Part shown: one piece after another, positions 63,714 to 64,000 of the stretch
Layout: every line of letters begins with the position of its first letter
Position numbering within the stretch: position 1 is the stretch's first letter
Assembly (NCBI GenBank): GCA_963824415.1
Contig: CAWGPM010000005.1
Coordinates: forward strand, 186,001-250,000
Direction of reading: 5' to 3'
DNA from: JABDQA01 sp963824415
Lineage (GTDB): Bacteria; Desulfobacterota; Desulfobulbia; Desulfobulbales; Desulfocapsaceae
Length of the DNA stretch: 64,000 nt
Program-made: the position numbers and the translations under genes
Notes under the pieces: generated by a model
Database searches by the model: none
Seen by the model: only the letters and a program-made list of their open reading frames with translations
Told to the model about the DNA's origin: nothing

Positions 63714-64000
63714 ATGAATAAGGTTATCGAACTCCTGCAGTCGCATCGCTCCATCCGTAAGTTTCAGGACCGTGAGGTAGATCAGAGCATCGTGGAGGAA
63801 TTGGTCAGAGCCGGTCAAGGCGCCGCCACATCGAGCTTTATCCAGGCCTGCACGGTGATTCAGGTCAACGATCCGCAGGCACGGGAAAAACTCTGCAGCG
63901 CTGCCGCAGGCCAGCAGTATGTGAAAGAGGCCCCGGTATTTCTGGTGTTCTGTGCCGATATGCAGCGCCATCGGCTGGCCTGCGATATGCACCAGGCCGA
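63714..64000 (+). CDS. nfsA: NfsA-type NADPH nitroreductase, N-terminal part (runs off the right edge)
   Basis: An open frame of 95 codons begins at ATG 63714 with AGGTGAG upstream: NKVIELLQSHRSIRKFQDREV, then GAATSSFIQACTVIQV, then KEAPVFLVFCADMQRH. This matches the FMN-binding N-terminal part of oxygen-insensitive nitroreductases of the NfsA/FRP type. The remainder, about 150 residues, lies outside the window. Confidence 0.85.
   Translation, partial: MNKVIELLQSHRSIRKFQDREVDQSIVEELVRAGQGAATSSFIQACTVIQVNDPQAREKLCSAAAGQQYVKEAPVFLVFCADMQRHRLACDMHQA

Overview
The window comes from a Gram-negative, anaerobic, delta-type bacterium. The 16S rRNA gene reads like the sulfate-reducing Desulfobulbales (Desulfocapsaceae/Desulfobulbaceae type). 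A tungsten-type aldehyde:ferredoxin oxidoreductase with its own cofactor genes, SelA with a selenoprotein, FolE2, KdtA and a PilT ATPase fit this. The assignment rests on reading the sequence by eye, not on a search.

Layout. 1-9 kb holds housekeeping genes, mostly on the minus strand: the N-terminal end of trpE, rpsT, a U32 peptidase/hydroxylase-type protein, purN, a stand-alone IMP cyclohydrolase half of PurH, an Hsp15-like S4 protein, folE2 on plus, an internally deleted aminotransferase remnant, darP and gpmI. 9.2-15 kb is a tight plus-strand Mo/W-pterin operon: an unknown protein, moeA, a MoeA-PBP fusion, an AOR and a MoaD-like protein. AcyP and a double ABC ATPase follow. 17-27.4 kb is a minus-strand surface-polysaccharide block: a membrane protein split by a G-tract frameshift, a small unknown protein, a HAD protein, three GT2 glycosyltransferases and a sulfotransferase. 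27.4-40 kb holds uvrC, rsmE, kdtA, comEC (probably with a non-standard start), pilT, a LOG protein, a TPR/GGDEF-like protein and selA.

40.3-46.8 kb is a complete rRNA operon: 16S, tRNA-Ile(GAT), tRNA-Ala(TGC), 23S and 5S. The 23S gene is interrupted by an intervening sequence that carries a four-helix-bundle S23-type gene. Degenerate CAGARGA heptamer arrays border that insert as inverted arms, and the same arrays also lie after the 16S and after each tRNA. Two hairpin elements with a shared design lie in the spacers.

46.8-64 kb holds a CPA1/RCK antiporter, a response regulator, a Trm5-like methyltransferase, a deleted PAS-phosphatase remnant, an old yellow enzyme, a FrnE/DsbA-like selenoprotein with an in-frame UGA in its U-P-W-C active site, a LolCDE/FtsX-type export cluster with an outer-membrane barrel and a LolA-like protein, a haem-motif sensor kinase with its sigma-54 regulator, pyrC and the start of a nitroreductase gene.

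The strongest non-routine observations are the selenoprotein, which ordinary gene calling would truncate (selA lies in the same window); the S23 intervening sequence and its heptamer arrays; a roughly 143-bp inverted-repeat element present twice; the comEC start; and two genes that have lost their middles.
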